NCBI GenBank assembly: GCA_004299095.1
Contig: SCQQ01000025.1
Location: 1-64,000, forward strand
Length of the DNA stretch: 64,000 nucleotides
Source of the DNA: Burkholderiaceae bacterium
Lineage (GTDB): Bacteria > Pseudomonadota > Gammaproteobacteria > Burkholderiales > Burkholderiaceae_C
Direction of reading: 5' to 3'
The position numbers were made by a program, and so were the translations under genes. Under the pieces are notes generated by a model. It had not been told where the DNA came from, did not search any database, and worked only from the letters and a program-made list of their open reading frames with translations. Shown here one piece after another: positions 50,308-59,342 of the stretch (positions within the stretch are counted from its first letter, which is position 1; each line of letters opens with the position of its first letter).

Positions 50308-50945
50308 CCTACAGCGAGATGGTCGTGCCTTCGACACCCAGTTTCGTCGAAGAACACGTGCGACGCCTGAGTGCGAAGGGCATACAGAGCGCCTTTCAGT
50401 TTTACAACCTGAACAGCTACGAGACGGTCGAACGCCTGGTGCGTCGCGGCGTCTACAAAGGTCCGCTGGTGATGAACTGGGTTGCGATCAGTGGCGGCAT
50501 GGATGCGCCCAACATTTACAACCTGGCCAACTTCGTGCGGGCAATTCCCGACAACGCGGTGTTGACCGTCGAAAGCAGCATGCGCAACGTGCTGCCGATC
50601 AACATGATCGGAATGGCCATGGGCCTGCATGTCCGCTGCGGCATCGAAGACAACCTTTGGAACCAATCGCGCACGAAAAAACTGGGCACAGTGGGACAGA
50701 TCGAACAGTTGGTGCGTGTTGCCCATGAATTTGGGCGCAAGATTGCCACCTCTGCCGAAGCGCGCGAGATTTGCAAGATCGGTGTCTTCTACGACACGGT
50801 GGAAGAGACGCTGGCGGCCAATGGTCTTTCGCCCAACCGCAACGGCGGTAATCAAGGCTTCCTGCACAAGCCGGTTCAAAAGGCCTCGGCCGTGCCGCAT
50901 CCCAGCAAACGTGACAAGACGCTCGCCGCGGAAGTCACGCTTTGA
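50308..50945 (+). pseudogene. 3' part of the prophage-interrupted BKACE gene
   Basis: This is the remaining 212 codons of the DUF849 gene begun at 10435; it resumes as AYSEMVVPSTPSFVEEHVRR. '[20 protein letters not shown]' and the end '...[15 protein letters not shown]...' type tail align with the paralogs at 53957 and 59343 without gaps. A phage-derived ATG upstream (50211) opens a fused frame, but it has no ribosome site and the product would lack the metal-binding HxH. Confidence 0.93.
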
Positions 50946-50957
50946 TCTCCCGCCTCC

Positions 50958-51125
50958 ATGAGCGCACGATCTCGAATTCGAAGAAGTGCGACTCATGGCG
51001 GGTTGGCGCGAGCCTGGGGCAACCATCTCGTCGATTTGAGTGATGTCGGCCACCTCAACCCTGCTCCCGGATTTGGGGAGTGGCCGGCCGCCGAGCGTCT
51101 CGCAGCCAAACTTGTCGTTGAATGA
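50958..51125 (+). pseudogene. C-terminal remnant of an RBBP9/YdeN-type serine hydrolase
   Basis: The frame ends 'LARAWGNHLVDLSDVGHLNP' then 'APGFGEWPAAERLAAKLVVE', aligning with residues of about 150-186 of the intact hydrolase at 61761 ('FARAWGSETVDLGEVGHLNP'). Only the C-terminal fifth, with the catalytic His, is left; the nucleophile region is gone. In both copies it lies just before an MFS gene, showing the duplicated module order. Confidence 0.8.
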
Positions 51126-51176
51126 TCCTTTTAATCAATTCGAGTTGACATTCATTTCAAAGCTGAAAGCGACCCC

Positions 51177-52499
51177 ATGGAAGCCACGAGCAGCAACTCA
51201 TTAGCGAAGGATCAGGATACTTATCTTTACAGCGCAGGCTCGGCTTGGTTTGTGTTGGCGATGACCGTCGGGCTGATGCTTTTCGATTACATCGATCGAC
51301 AAGTCATCGTGTCGCTGTTCCCCCACATCAAGGCGGAGTGGGGGCTCTCTGACGAGCAACTGGGCGGACTGGTCTCAATCGTGTCGATCACAGTCGCGAT
51401 CGGGAGCGTGCCGGTCGCGTTGGTGGCCGACCGCATCAGTCGTGTCAAAAGTGTCGTGGCCATGGGTTTTGTCTGGAGCCTGGCCTGTATTTCGTGCATG
51501 TTCACGCAAAACTATGCGCAGCTTTTCACGGCACGCGCCGTGGTCGGCGCCGGCGAAGCAGGTTACGGTTCCGTGGGTACCGCATTGATCGCGAGCCATT
51601 TCCCGTCCCGCATGCGGAGCGCAGTATTGGCTGTCCTTTTTTCGACAGCATCCATTGGATCTGTCATAGGCGTCGCGCTCGGTGGCGTGATTGCGGTTCA
51701 TTGGGGTTGGAAAACTGCGTTCGGGATCATGGGATTCCCGGGTTTGCTGTTGGCCTTGCTCTATTTGAAAGTCCGGGACTATCGCACTGTCGAACTGACG
51801 GGGAGACATAGTGCAGCGATGCAGTCCACCGGTGGTGTTGTGCGCCTTATCGTGCAAGCGCTATCCCGTTCTCCAACGATGTTGTGGACGTGCGTGGGCG
51901 GCGCTTGCCAATTGATCGTCCTTTCGGCGGTGTGGTCCTGGCTGCCCAGCTACCTGAACCGGTTCTACGCCGTCCCGGTGGCTCAGGCGGGAATCAAGGC
52001 CGCGGTCGTGATTTTTTGCGGCGCCGTCGGAGCAGTCGTTTGGGGCTACGTGGTCGACCGGGCGAGTCGGCGGAATCCTTGCAACAAATTGCTTGTGCTC
52101 GCCGCGTTGTGCCTGGTGACCATGCTGATCCTGGTCTTCGCCTTTGGCGTCGGTGTGTGGTTTGGGCTACCTCCCGGTTTGGGTGGCCGGTTTGGTTTGA
52201 TCGCTTTGGGTGGGTTCTTTGCGAACTGCACCGTGGGGCCGGTGGCCGCTGTTGTCATTGATGTCGTCCATCCATCCGTTCGCTCTACCGGCGCCTCCGT
52301 ACTGGCACTCTTTCAAAACCTGTTTGGTCTGGCTGTGGGACCGTTTATCGCTGGCGCGTTATCGGATGCCCTTGGTTTGCAAGTTGCCATGGCGATCATA
52401 CCGATATTCGGGGTGTTTGCCGCGTTGTCTTTTTTAAAGGCTTCCCGCAGTTATGACAGGGATGTGCAGCGAACCTACTTGGCCGTCCGCACGGCTTAA
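51177..52499 (+). CDS. MFS transporter, spinster/ACS-like (module copy 1)
   Basis: This 440-residue protein has 12 predicted membrane helices and the MFS motif 'LVADRISRVKSVVAMGFVWS'. The membrane entry 'LFDYIDRQVIVSLFPHIKAE' marks it as an organic-anion transporter of the phthalate/spinster type. It is a close paralog of the MFS gene at 62398 ('MMFDYIDRQVIVSLFPHIKE'). A TTGACA hexamer occurs at 51145-51150, but no clear -10. Likely imports the island's substrate. Confidence 0.9.
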   Translation: MEATSSNSLAKDQDTYLYSAGSAWFVLAMTVGLMLFDYIDRQVIVSLFPHIKAEWGLSDEQLGGLVSIVSITVAIGSVPVALVADRISRVKSVVAMGFVWSLACISCMFTQNYAQLFTARAVVGAGEAGYGSVGTALIASHFPSRMRSAVLAVLFSTASIGSVIGVALGGVIAVHWGWKTAFGIMGFPGLLLALLYLKVRDYRTVELTGRHSAAMQSTGGVVRLIVQALSRSPTMLWTCVGGACQLIVLSAVWSWLPSYLNRFYAVPVAQAGIKAAVVIFCGAVGAVVWGYVVDRASRRNPCNKLLVLAALCLVTMLILVFAFGVGVWFGLPPGLGGRFGLIALGGFFANCTVGPVAAVVIDVVHPSVRSTGASVLALFQNLFGLAVGPFIAGALSDALGLQVAMAIIPIFGVFAALSFLKASRSYDRDVQRTYLAVRTA

Positions 52500-52700
52500 C
52501 GCGGTTCGCATCAATTTCAGATTTGTTTAAACCGAGATTTCCGTTGCATTCGAAGCGTTTGAGCATTTTCTGACGGCCATCGCCAATTGGACAGTGTTGG
52601 TACAAGTTACGGTTTCGGTCCGTGGAAGCGCAAGCATCGCACGGTGTGTTCCAGCGGCGATTATCTCATGGTCGTCCATCGTTCGACAAAGGTGATTTTT

Positions 52701-53672
52701 ATGACGAAGGCTATACGGTTTTATGAAACAGGCGGCCCGGAGGTATTGAAGTTCGAGGACGTCGAGGTCGGTGACCCTGGCCCCGGTCAAGCGCGGGTAC
52801 GCCACAACTATATTGCCCTTAATTTCATCGACGTATATTTCAGGACCGGCCGCTATCCGCTGGCGCTGCCGAACGGCCTGGGCTCCGACGCAGTCGGAGT
52901 GGTCGAAGCGGTCGGCGAGGGCGTTGATTACCTCAAACCCGGGGATCGGGTGGGCTACTTAATGGGCCCGCAAGGTGCCTATTCACAAGTGCGCGTGATG
53001 CCGGCCGAGGTTTTGATTCCGCTGCCGGACGGGGTGAGCGATCGAACTGCCGCCACGCTGATGATGAAAGGCATGACGGCGCAATATTTGTTCCGCCAGG
53101 TCTATCCCCTCAAGGGGGGGGAAACCATCCTCTACCATGCCGCCGCCGGAGGTGTCGGGTCCATTGCATGCCAGTGGGCGCGCGCGCTGGGCGTCACCAT
53201 GATCGGCACCGTGAGCACCGACGAAAAAGCGGCGATTGCCCGCGCCAACGGTTGCGCATACACAATCGTTACCAAGCGTGAAAACATCGTCGAGCGCGTG
53301 AAGGAAATCACGAATGGCAAGGGCGTACCGGTGGTGTTCGACTCGGTCGGCAAGGACACCTTGATGGATTCGTTGAAGTGCCTGCAGCCCCGCGGCACTC
53401 TGGTCAGCAACGGAACCTCGTCGGGGTCGGTGGTCGTGGATTCGCATTTGTTGGCAGCCAACGGCTCGCTCTGGATGACCCGCCCCGCGATGGTGCATTA
53501 CATATGGCCGCGTGCGCACATGCTTGATATGGCCAAGGAGTTGTTCGACCACGTATTGGCGGGTCGGATCGTCAGTGATGTGCGACAGGAATTCGCACTC
53601 GCCGACGCGGCTGAAGCGCACCGGGCCTTGGAATCGCGCAAAACTGTCGGTGCGACGGTGCTCATCCCCTGA
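52701..53672 (+). CDS. NADPH:quinone oxidoreductase (zinc-independent MDR family)
   Basis: This 323-residue protein begins MTKAIRFYETGGPEVLKFED and carries 'YIALNFIDVYFRTGRYP' and the dinucleotide-binding AAAGGVG at about 147-153, typical of quinone oxidoreductase Qor-type enzymes. No structural zinc cysteines are seen. It follows the MFS gene. A decayed second copy is found at 63755 after the other MFS gene. It probably reduces a quinone or enone intermediate. Confidence 0.9.
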   Translation: MTKAIRFYETGGPEVLKFEDVEVGDPGPGQARVRHNYIALNFIDVYFRTGRYPLALPNGLGSDAVGVVEAVGEGVDYLKPGDRVGYLMGPQGAYSQVRVMPAEVLIPLPDGVSDRTAATLMMKGMTAQYLFRQVYPLKGGETILYHAAAGGVGSIACQWARALGVTMIGTVSTDEKAAIARANGCAYTIVTKRENIVERVKEITNGKGVPVVFDSVGKDTLMDSLKCLQPRGTLVSNGTSSGSVVVDSHLLAANGSLWMTRPAMVHYIWPRAHMLDMAKELFDHVLAGRIVSDVRQEFALADAAEAHRALESRKTVGATVLIP

Positions 53673-53731
53673 AGGCGGCCGATTTGCCAATGCTTTTGAA
53701 GCGGGTCGATCAATCGGGCTCGTATCTCGTT

Positions 53732-53768
53732 GCAAAGAAGCATTTGCCGAGCTGACGCGCTTCTTTGC
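53732..53768. terminator. Hairpin downstream of the quinone oxidoreductase gene
   Basis: GCAAAGAAGC at 53732-53741 is perfectly repeated in inverted form at 53759-53768 with a 17-base loop. It lies 60 bp after the stop of the oxidoreductase. Plus-strand bases after it are CTTTGCATTG, only weakly U-rich, so it could act as a terminator or RNA-stabilising hairpin. Confidence 0.45.
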
Positions 53769-53956
53769 CTTTGCATTGAAATGGCCCGGGACGGACGCGA
53801 GACGCTGTCATGAAAAGCTAAATCTGGGACACGCAATGACAAGCAGGAAGCGGCGCTGAGACGGATGATCCCAACCACGTCGCGGATTATTCCGGACGCC
53901 CTGTCAGTTCGTCCGACATTTTCAAAACCTACGTTTCAACCTGGAGACCCATCACC

Positions 53957-55090
53957 ATGAACTTCCTTGACGGCCATTTGTACCCCGAGAACCAGCAGCC
54001 GCTGATCATCACCGCAGCCCCTTATGCGCCGGGCTGGATTCCGTCCGACTTCCCGGAAGATATCCCGATCACGATGGAAGAGCAGATCCAGAAAGCGGTG
54101 GATTGTTACGAAGCCGGCGCCAGGGTGCTGCATCTGCACGTGCGCGAACCCGACGGCAAAGGCAGCAAGCGCCTGTCCACTTTCAATAAGTTGATTGCCG
54201 GCATACGCAAGGCGGTGCCCGAAATGCTCATCCAGGTGGGTGGCTCCATCAGCTTCGCTCCCGAAGGCCCGAACGGCGAGGCCAGATGGCCCTCCGACGA
54301 CACGCGTCACATGCTGGCCGAACTCGATCCGAAGCCTGACCAGGTGACGGTCACCGTCAACACCACGCAGATGAACGTGACGGAGCACGCCGGCATCGAT
54401 GACTTCAAAGGCGTGTCGCGAGGATTCCCGCACCTCTATGACACCTACAGGGACATGATCGTGCCTTCGAATCCCAGCTTTTTCGAGGAGCACGTCCGGC
54501 GCTTGACGGCCGCCGGCATACAGAGCGAGTTTCAGGTCTACAACATCAACAGCTTCGAGACGATCGAGCGGATGATCCGCCGCGGCGTCTACAAGGGGCC
54601 GCTGGTGATGAACTGGGTGGCCATCAGCGGCGGCATGGATCAGGCGAACATCTACAACCTGGCCAACATGCTGCGTGCCGTGCCGGACGGCGCCGTGGTC
54701 ACGGTGGAAAGTTCGGTGCTGAACGTGCTGCCCATCAACATGATCGGCATGGCTCTCGGTCTGCACGTGCGCTGCGGTATCGAGGACGTGCTCTGGAAAC
54801 AGGACCGCTCGGGCAAGGCGACCACCGTCGAGCAGATCAAGCAACTGGTGCGTATCGCCGGCGAATTCGGCCGACCCATAGCGACACCGGAACAAGCGCG
54901 GGAGATCACCAGGATAGGGGTCTTCTACGATACCGCGGACGAGACGTTGGCAGCCAACGGCTTCTCTCCCAATCGCAACGGTGGTGACCAAGGTTTCCTA
55001 CGCAAGCCGGCTCAAAAGACTTCGGCCGCGTCGCACCCCAGCAAGCACGACAAGGGTAATGAAGCGCTTGCCGCGGAAGCGACACCTTAA
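53957..55090 (+). CDS. Beta-keto acid cleavage enzyme, DUF849/BKACE family (copy 2)
   Basis: This 377-residue zinc-dependent enzyme family condenses a beta-keto acid with acetyl-CoA. The metal-binding H59 and H61 (VLHLHVRE) are visible, as are '[10 protein letters not shown]' and '[20 protein letters not shown]'. A GGAGACC ribosome site precedes the ATG. It is one of three paralogs in the window. Substrate specificity in this family depends on residues near the binding pocket, so the exact beta-keto acid cannot be named. Confidence 0.9.
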   Translation: MNFLDGHLYPENQQPLIITAAPYAPGWIPSDFPEDIPITMEEQIQKAVDCYEAGARVLHLHVREPDGKGSKRLSTFNKLIAGIRKAVPEMLIQVGGSISFAPEGPNGEARWPSDDTRHMLAELDPKPDQVTVTVNTTQMNVTEHAGIDDFKGVSRGFPHLYDTYRDMIVPSNPSFFEEHVRRLTAAGIQSEFQVYNINSFETIERMIRRGVYKGPLVMNWVAISGGMDQANIYNLANMLRAVPDGAVVTVESSVLNVLPINMIGMALGLHVRCGIEDVLWKQDRSGKATTVEQIKQLVRIAGEFGRPIATPEQAREITRIGVFYDTADETLAANGFSPNRNGGDQGFLRKPAQKTSAASHPSKHDKGNEALAAEATP

Positions 55091-55398
55091 TTTCCCACTT
55101 CCGTGGATCGCGTGATCGTGTTCACAATAATCGGCCGCCTGTGCCTGCAGGCCGTCGGCACGGCCTCATCGGGCGAGCCTGCGGTCAACCGGGCGAGCGG
55201 CTCGTGACGACCACCACGCCGACCCGTGTTACGCGTGGATCGGCGCTGACATGTTCGCGGACCCGACGACACGAGCACAAACGCCTGTCCACACCTGGTG
55301 GGCCAATCAACCGGGGTGCGCAAGGTGGCATCTGCTCTTGTCGATGACACGGCATCGTTGATTGCTCTTATCCCAAAACATACACAACCGGAGACATC
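55091..55398. other. 308-bp non-coding gap before the second ABC importer
   Basis: No gene is supported here. Short frames lack ribosome sites. The interval presumably holds the promoter of the ABC operon beginning at 55399; a CGGAGACATC ribosome site is at its end. Confidence 0.4.
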
Positions 55399-56451
55399 AT
55401 GAACAAGACATCACATCACCCGAAGACGTGCGGGCACCTATTCAGGGCCTTGGTCGCGGCGACGCTGGCTATCGTCACCGTGGCGGCGTTCGCTCAAGGA
55501 AAGGGCGAGACGATCACTATCCAAGACTATCCCGGGACGATCGGTCTGACGATGCGTGTCGCCATCGCCAAGGGCTACTGCGCGGACGCCGGCATCACGT
55601 GCAAATTGCAGGTGATCCCGAGCGCACCATTGGGGATCCAGGCGATGCTGGCCAAGAGCATCGATGCGGCTATTGGGAGCCCGGAAGCCATTATTCCGGC
55701 CGTGCTGAGGGGCGCCAAGGTAACGTGGATCCTAGATGACTACGCCAAAGGCGTCGGTGTCGTGCTCGTTGGTAATCAGGTTCCCACCCCGAACGCTGGC
55801 AAACCCTTTCCGGAATGGGTGCAGGACATGAAAGGCAAGAAGATCGGCGTCACTTCGCGCGGCAGTGGTAATGAGACCCAGGTACGTTTCATACTCGAAA
55901 AGGCCGGCGTGAAGGCGGATGATGTCACTTTCGTTGCGGTCGGAGGACCCACCACTGCGATCCCAGCGCTGGTCCATAAACAGATCGATTTCGCCGCCAG
56001 CTTCGAGCCCGGAGCCACGATGTGCGAGGTGACCAAGCAATGCAAGGTGGCCTGGCGTGCCGATGCCAATCGCCAGCCCGCCGAGATTTATGCTGCCAAC
56101 CTCGCAGGCGACGGCTTGTATCTGACGCAGGAATATGCCGATGCCCACCCGGACGTCGTCGCGGCACTGATCAAGGCCGCCCACGAGGCCAACAAGTTCA
56201 TCAACGATCCGGCGAACTTCGAGGAAGTCGTGAAGATCAGCGAGTCGTTCTTCAAGTTCTCGGGGCCTGACGGCGATGAGTTGACACGGGCGCTGTTGCG
56301 GCGCCAGATCAAGACCGGCGGGCACAATGAACACGTCGACCGCGCCGCGGTGAAGGCGACTGTTGAATACATGATCGAGACGGGCGAGATAGGGAAGGCG
56401 ATCAACGTATCAGAATTGGTCGATCAATTGGTCTATTCGCACGCGCCCTGA
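55399..56451 (+). CDS. ABC transporter substrate-binding protein, SsuA/NMT1 family (second importer)
   Basis: This 350-residue precursor has a signal with a long n-region ending VAAFAQ, and an NMT1-like fold beginning 'ITIQDYPGTIGLTMRVAIAK'. Cysteines in 'GYCADAGITC' and 'MCEVTKQC' could form disulfides. It starts an importer operon (binding protein, ATPase, permease). It sits in the catabolic island between BKACE and TauD genes, so likely delivers its substrate. Confidence 0.88.
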   Translation: MNKTSHHPKTCGHLFRALVAATLAIVTVAAFAQGKGETITIQDYPGTIGLTMRVAIAKGYCADAGITCKLQVIPSAPLGIQAMLAKSIDAAIGSPEAIIPAVLRGAKVTWILDDYAKGVGVVLVGNQVPTPNAGKPFPEWVQDMKGKKIGVTSRGSGNETQVRFILEKAGVKADDVTFVAVGGPTTAIPALVHKQIDFAASFEPGATMCEVTKQCKVAWRADANRQPAEIYAANLAGDGLYLTQEYADAHPDVVAALIKAAHEANKFINDPANFEEVVKISESFFKFSGPDGDELTRALLRRQIKTGGHNEHVDRAAVKATVEYMIETGEIGKAINVSELVDQLVYSHAP

Positions 56452-56464
56452 CGAGAGACGCGCC

Positions 56465-57250
56465 ATGCCTGCCATTTCAATAGGAAGCTTGACAGTCCGC
56501 TTCGGCCCGCGGGTGCTGGCGGTGGACGACTTCTCGCTGGACATCAACGAGGGGGATTTCATCTCCATCGTCGGACCGAGCGGCTGCGGCAAGACCACGG
56601 TCCTGAATCAGCTCACCGGCTTGCTGCCACCCCAGGAGGGCACGATCACGATCCTGGGCAAGCCACCGCATGAAGGAAACTCCGACCTGGCCTACATGCT
56701 GGCGCGAGACTGCCTGTTGCCATGGCGCACGGCGCTGTCGAATGCCTGCTATGGCATGCAGATACGCGGCATGCCGAAAGCCGAAGCAGAAGCGCAGGCG
56801 CGCGAGCTGCTCGCCCTGGTGGGCCTGAAGGGTTTCGAGGGCAACTATCCGAAGGCGTTGTCGCACGGCATGCGCCAGCGCTGCGCGTTGGCACGCACTT
56901 TCGGACTGAAATCGCCGATCCTGCTGATGGACGAGCCCTTCGGCGCGCTCGATGCGCAGACCAAGCTCGCGCTGGAAGACCTGCTGCTGCAACTGTGGGA
57001 GAAGCACCGCCGCACCGTGGTCTTCATCACGCACGACCTCGCTGAAGCGGTCGCGCTGTCGGACCGGGTCATCGTGATGAGCGCACGGCCTGGTCGCATG
57101 GTGGCTGACGTGCCAATTCCGCTGGCCCGGCCGCGCTCGGTTCGCGAGCTGCAGAAGAGCCCGGAATTCCACGAAATTTATGCCCATGTCTGGGAAGAGC
57201 TCGAGCGCGGCATTCAATTGTCTGGCGCGCCCGCGCAAACCGTCGAATGA
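56465..57250 (+). CDS. ABC transporter ATP-binding protein (second importer)
   Basis: This 261-residue subunit has Walker A GPSGCGKTT (37-45), Walker B ILLMDEP (152-158) and switch His in 'FITHDLAEAV'. The signature reads LSHGMRQR where LSGGM is usual: one glycine is replaced by histidine. Similar substitutions occur in some SsuB/TauB proteins. It starts 13 bp after the binding protein. Confidence 0.9.
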   Translation: MPAISIGSLTVRFGPRVLAVDDFSLDINEGDFISIVGPSGCGKTTVLNQLTGLLPPQEGTITILGKPPHEGNSDLAYMLARDCLLPWRTALSNACYGMQIRGMPKAEAEAQARELLALVGLKGFEGNYPKALSHGMRQRCALARTFGLKSPILLMDEPFGALDAQTKLALEDLLLQLWEKHRRTVVFITHDLAEAVALSDRVIVMSARPGRMVADVPIPLARPRSVRELQKSPEFHEIYAHVWEELERGIQLSGAPAQTVE

Positions 57251-57260
57251 GGATCAGACC

Positions 57261-58031
57261 TTGAACGACATCAAGCATTCCTGGAGCTGGCGAGAAGTGG
57301 CGGGCCATCTGGCCTTCCTGATCGTCTTTATTGGCGCGTGGGAATTTGCCTGCGCGCACGGGTGGCTCGACGCCACCTTCTTCGGACGCCCGTCGGAGAT
57401 CACGGCGTATCTCTATCAGGGCTTCGTGTCCAAGCCCACGCTGTGGCTGGATTTGGGGTACACCCTGCTGGGAACCGCGGTTTCGTTTGTGCTTGGCAGC
57501 GTGCTCGCGATTCTTCTTGGGCTGATGTTCGTGACTTGGCCGCGTTTCGAACGCGCAGCCGACCCGTACCTGACGCTGCTCAATGCGATGCCGCGTATTG
57601 CGCTGGTCCCCTTGTTCCTGTTGTGGTTCGGACTGGGCATTGGCTCCAAGATCGCGGTCGGGACGAGCCTGTCATTCTTCATCGTGCTGGCGAACACCGT
57701 GGCCGGCATTCGCGGCGTGTCGGGTGATCTGCTGACGCTGACGCGCAGCCTGGGCGCGTCGCCGCTGCAGTTGTTCATGCAAGTGACGCTGCCATCGGCT
57801 GTGCCGGTGATCGCATCGGGCCTGCGGCTGGCGCTCGTGTACTCGATGCTCGGCGTGGTCGGCGCCGAGCTGATTGCCGCGGAACATGGCCTGGGGCAGC
57901 AGTTGGCCTATATGCAGTCGACCTTCAACATGAACGGCGTGATGGGGCTGTTGCTGGTTTTGGCGCTGCTGGGCGTGGTCGTCACCTCGGGCATGTCGTG
58001 GCTGGAGCGCAGGTTGCTGAGATGGCAATGA
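57261..58031 (+). CDS. ABC transporter permease (second importer)
   Basis: The TTG at 57261 with a GAGG site 8 bases upstream is the best start (LNDIKHSWSWREVAGHLAFL), since the ATG overlapping the ATPase stop is closed after five codons. The 256-residue protein has six hydrophobic segments and the EAA-like loop 'LTRSLGASPLQLFMQVTLPS'. It completes the 55399-58031 importer. Confidence 0.87.
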   Translation: MNDIKHSWSWREVAGHLAFLIVFIGAWEFACAHGWLDATFFGRPSEITAYLYQGFVSKPTLWLDLGYTLLGTAVSFVLGSVLAILLGLMFVTWPRFERAADPYLTLLNAMPRIALVPLFLLWFGLGIGSKIAVGTSLSFFIVLANTVAGIRGVSGDLLTLTRSLGASPLQLFMQVTLPSAVPVIASGLRLALVYSMLGVVGAELIAAEHGLGQQLAYMQSTFNMNGVMGLLLVLALLGVVVTSGMSWLERRLLRWQ

Positions 58032-58400
58032 GGTCGGGATACACCCTGAAACCGCTCCGCGTGGCAACGCTGCCCGCAGGTCGGCACGAGCACAGCCAGC
58101 AGTCCGCTCCGCCACCGCAAGACACGGCGCGCCGGGGCCATCGGGGCTCACTGGCCCGAATGGGCAACGCCCGGCTTCAGCGACCTTGTGTCGAGTGGGA
58201 ACAGCACCTCTTTCAGAAAAACGCGGGAGAGGCGGGAGACAGGAATCGACGCTGCCCGGAATGAGTCATTGAGAGGTTCCAACGGGCAATCAGAGATCGG
58301 GAACGTTCGCCGTATTTGCAGGAGATCCCAGCGTCATGCCGGCGCCGGACCGTAACACCCGGGTGGGCCGACCGTTCGCCCGCCACAGGAGATATCAGAG
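58032..58400. other. 369-bp non-coding gap before the second TauD gene
   Basis: No supported gene. A frame running on from the permease to 58264 is arginine-rich and unlike a protein. The promoter of the dioxygenase operon is presumably near the end; AGGAGATA ribosome site precedes 58401. Confidence 0.4.
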
Positions 58401-59243
58401 ATGAAGATTCGACAAATCACCCCCGCTATTGGCGCCGAGCTTTCGGACGTTTCCCTTGGCGATGCTGCGCGCGATGCCGGCCTGTTCGCCGAGATCAAGG
58501 CACTGCTGCTCAAGCACCGCGTGCTGTTCCTGCGCGATCAAGACTTCACGCGCGCCGAGCACGTGGCCTTCGCGCGCCGCTTCGGCAAACTCGAGGACCA
58601 CCCGGTCGCCGGCAGCGACCCGGAGAACCCGGGCCTGGTGCAGATCTACCGCAGCGAAAAACGCGAGAACTACGAGAACAACTATCACTCCGACGGGCTG
58701 TGGCGCGAAAACCCGTCGATGGGCGCCGTCCTGCGTTGCATCGAATGCCCGGAGCTCGGCGGCGACACCATCTGGGTGAACATGGTCGAGGCCTACAAGA
58801 ACCTGCCCGATGACATCAAGCACCGCATCGACGGCCTGCGCGCCAGGAACAGCATCGAGCATTCCTTCGGTGCGGTGATGCCGGCAGAGAAGCGCCGTGC
58901 CCTGGCAGCCAAGAACCCGCCGGCCGAACACCCCGTGGTACGCACCCACCCCGAGACCGGCGAAAAGGTGCTGAACGTCTGCAGCTTCACGACCCACTTC
59001 GTCAACTTCCATACACCGGAGAACGTGCGCTACGGTCTGGACAAGACACCCGGCGCCAGCCTCCTGCTGAATTACCTCGTCAGCCAGGCCAACATCCCCG
59101 AGTACCAAGTGCGCTTCAGCTGGAAGCCCAACAGCGTGGCGATCTGGGACAACCGCAGCACCCAGCACTACGCGGTCATGGACTACTGGCCTGCGCCGCG
59201 CAAGATGGAGCGCGCCGGGATCGTGGGCGATATCCCGTATTGA
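58401..59243 (+). CDS. TauD/TfdA-family Fe(II)/2-oxoglutarate-dependent dioxygenase (module copy 2)
   Basis: This 280-residue protein is a close paralog of the one at 8483. The iron-binding triad is H96/D98 (YHSDGLW) and H256 (STQHYAVMDY). Both copies have the same 'VVRTHPETGEKVL' loop, which suggests a common, probably related substrate. It is followed by BKACE copy 3 and an acyl-CoA dehydrogenase. Confidence 0.9.
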   Translation: MKIRQITPAIGAELSDVSLGDAARDAGLFAEIKALLLKHRVLFLRDQDFTRAEHVAFARRFGKLEDHPVAGSDPENPGLVQIYRSEKRENYENNYHSDGLWRENPSMGAVLRCIECPELGGDTIWVNMVEAYKNLPDDIKHRIDGLRARNSIEHSFGAVMPAEKRRALAAKNPPAEHPVVRTHPETGEKVLNVCSFTTHFVNFHTPENVRYGLDKTPGASLLLNYLVSQANIPEYQVRFSWKPNSVAIWDNRSTQHYAVMDYWPAPRKMERAGIVGDIPY

Positions 59244-59342
59244 ACGGCCGACACCAAAAGGACGGTTGATGGCGCCGATTGCACGGGCGTCAGGGCCAGA
59301 TTTCGTTCCAATCTCGTCTCAGCAAATCGCCGGAGCGCACCG

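Noticed and set aside
50211-50945. Frame starting in the prophage end and reading into the BKACE 3' part as a complete gene
   Set aside because: The start lies in the phage terminus with no ribosome site, and the product would lack the N-terminal metal-binding half.
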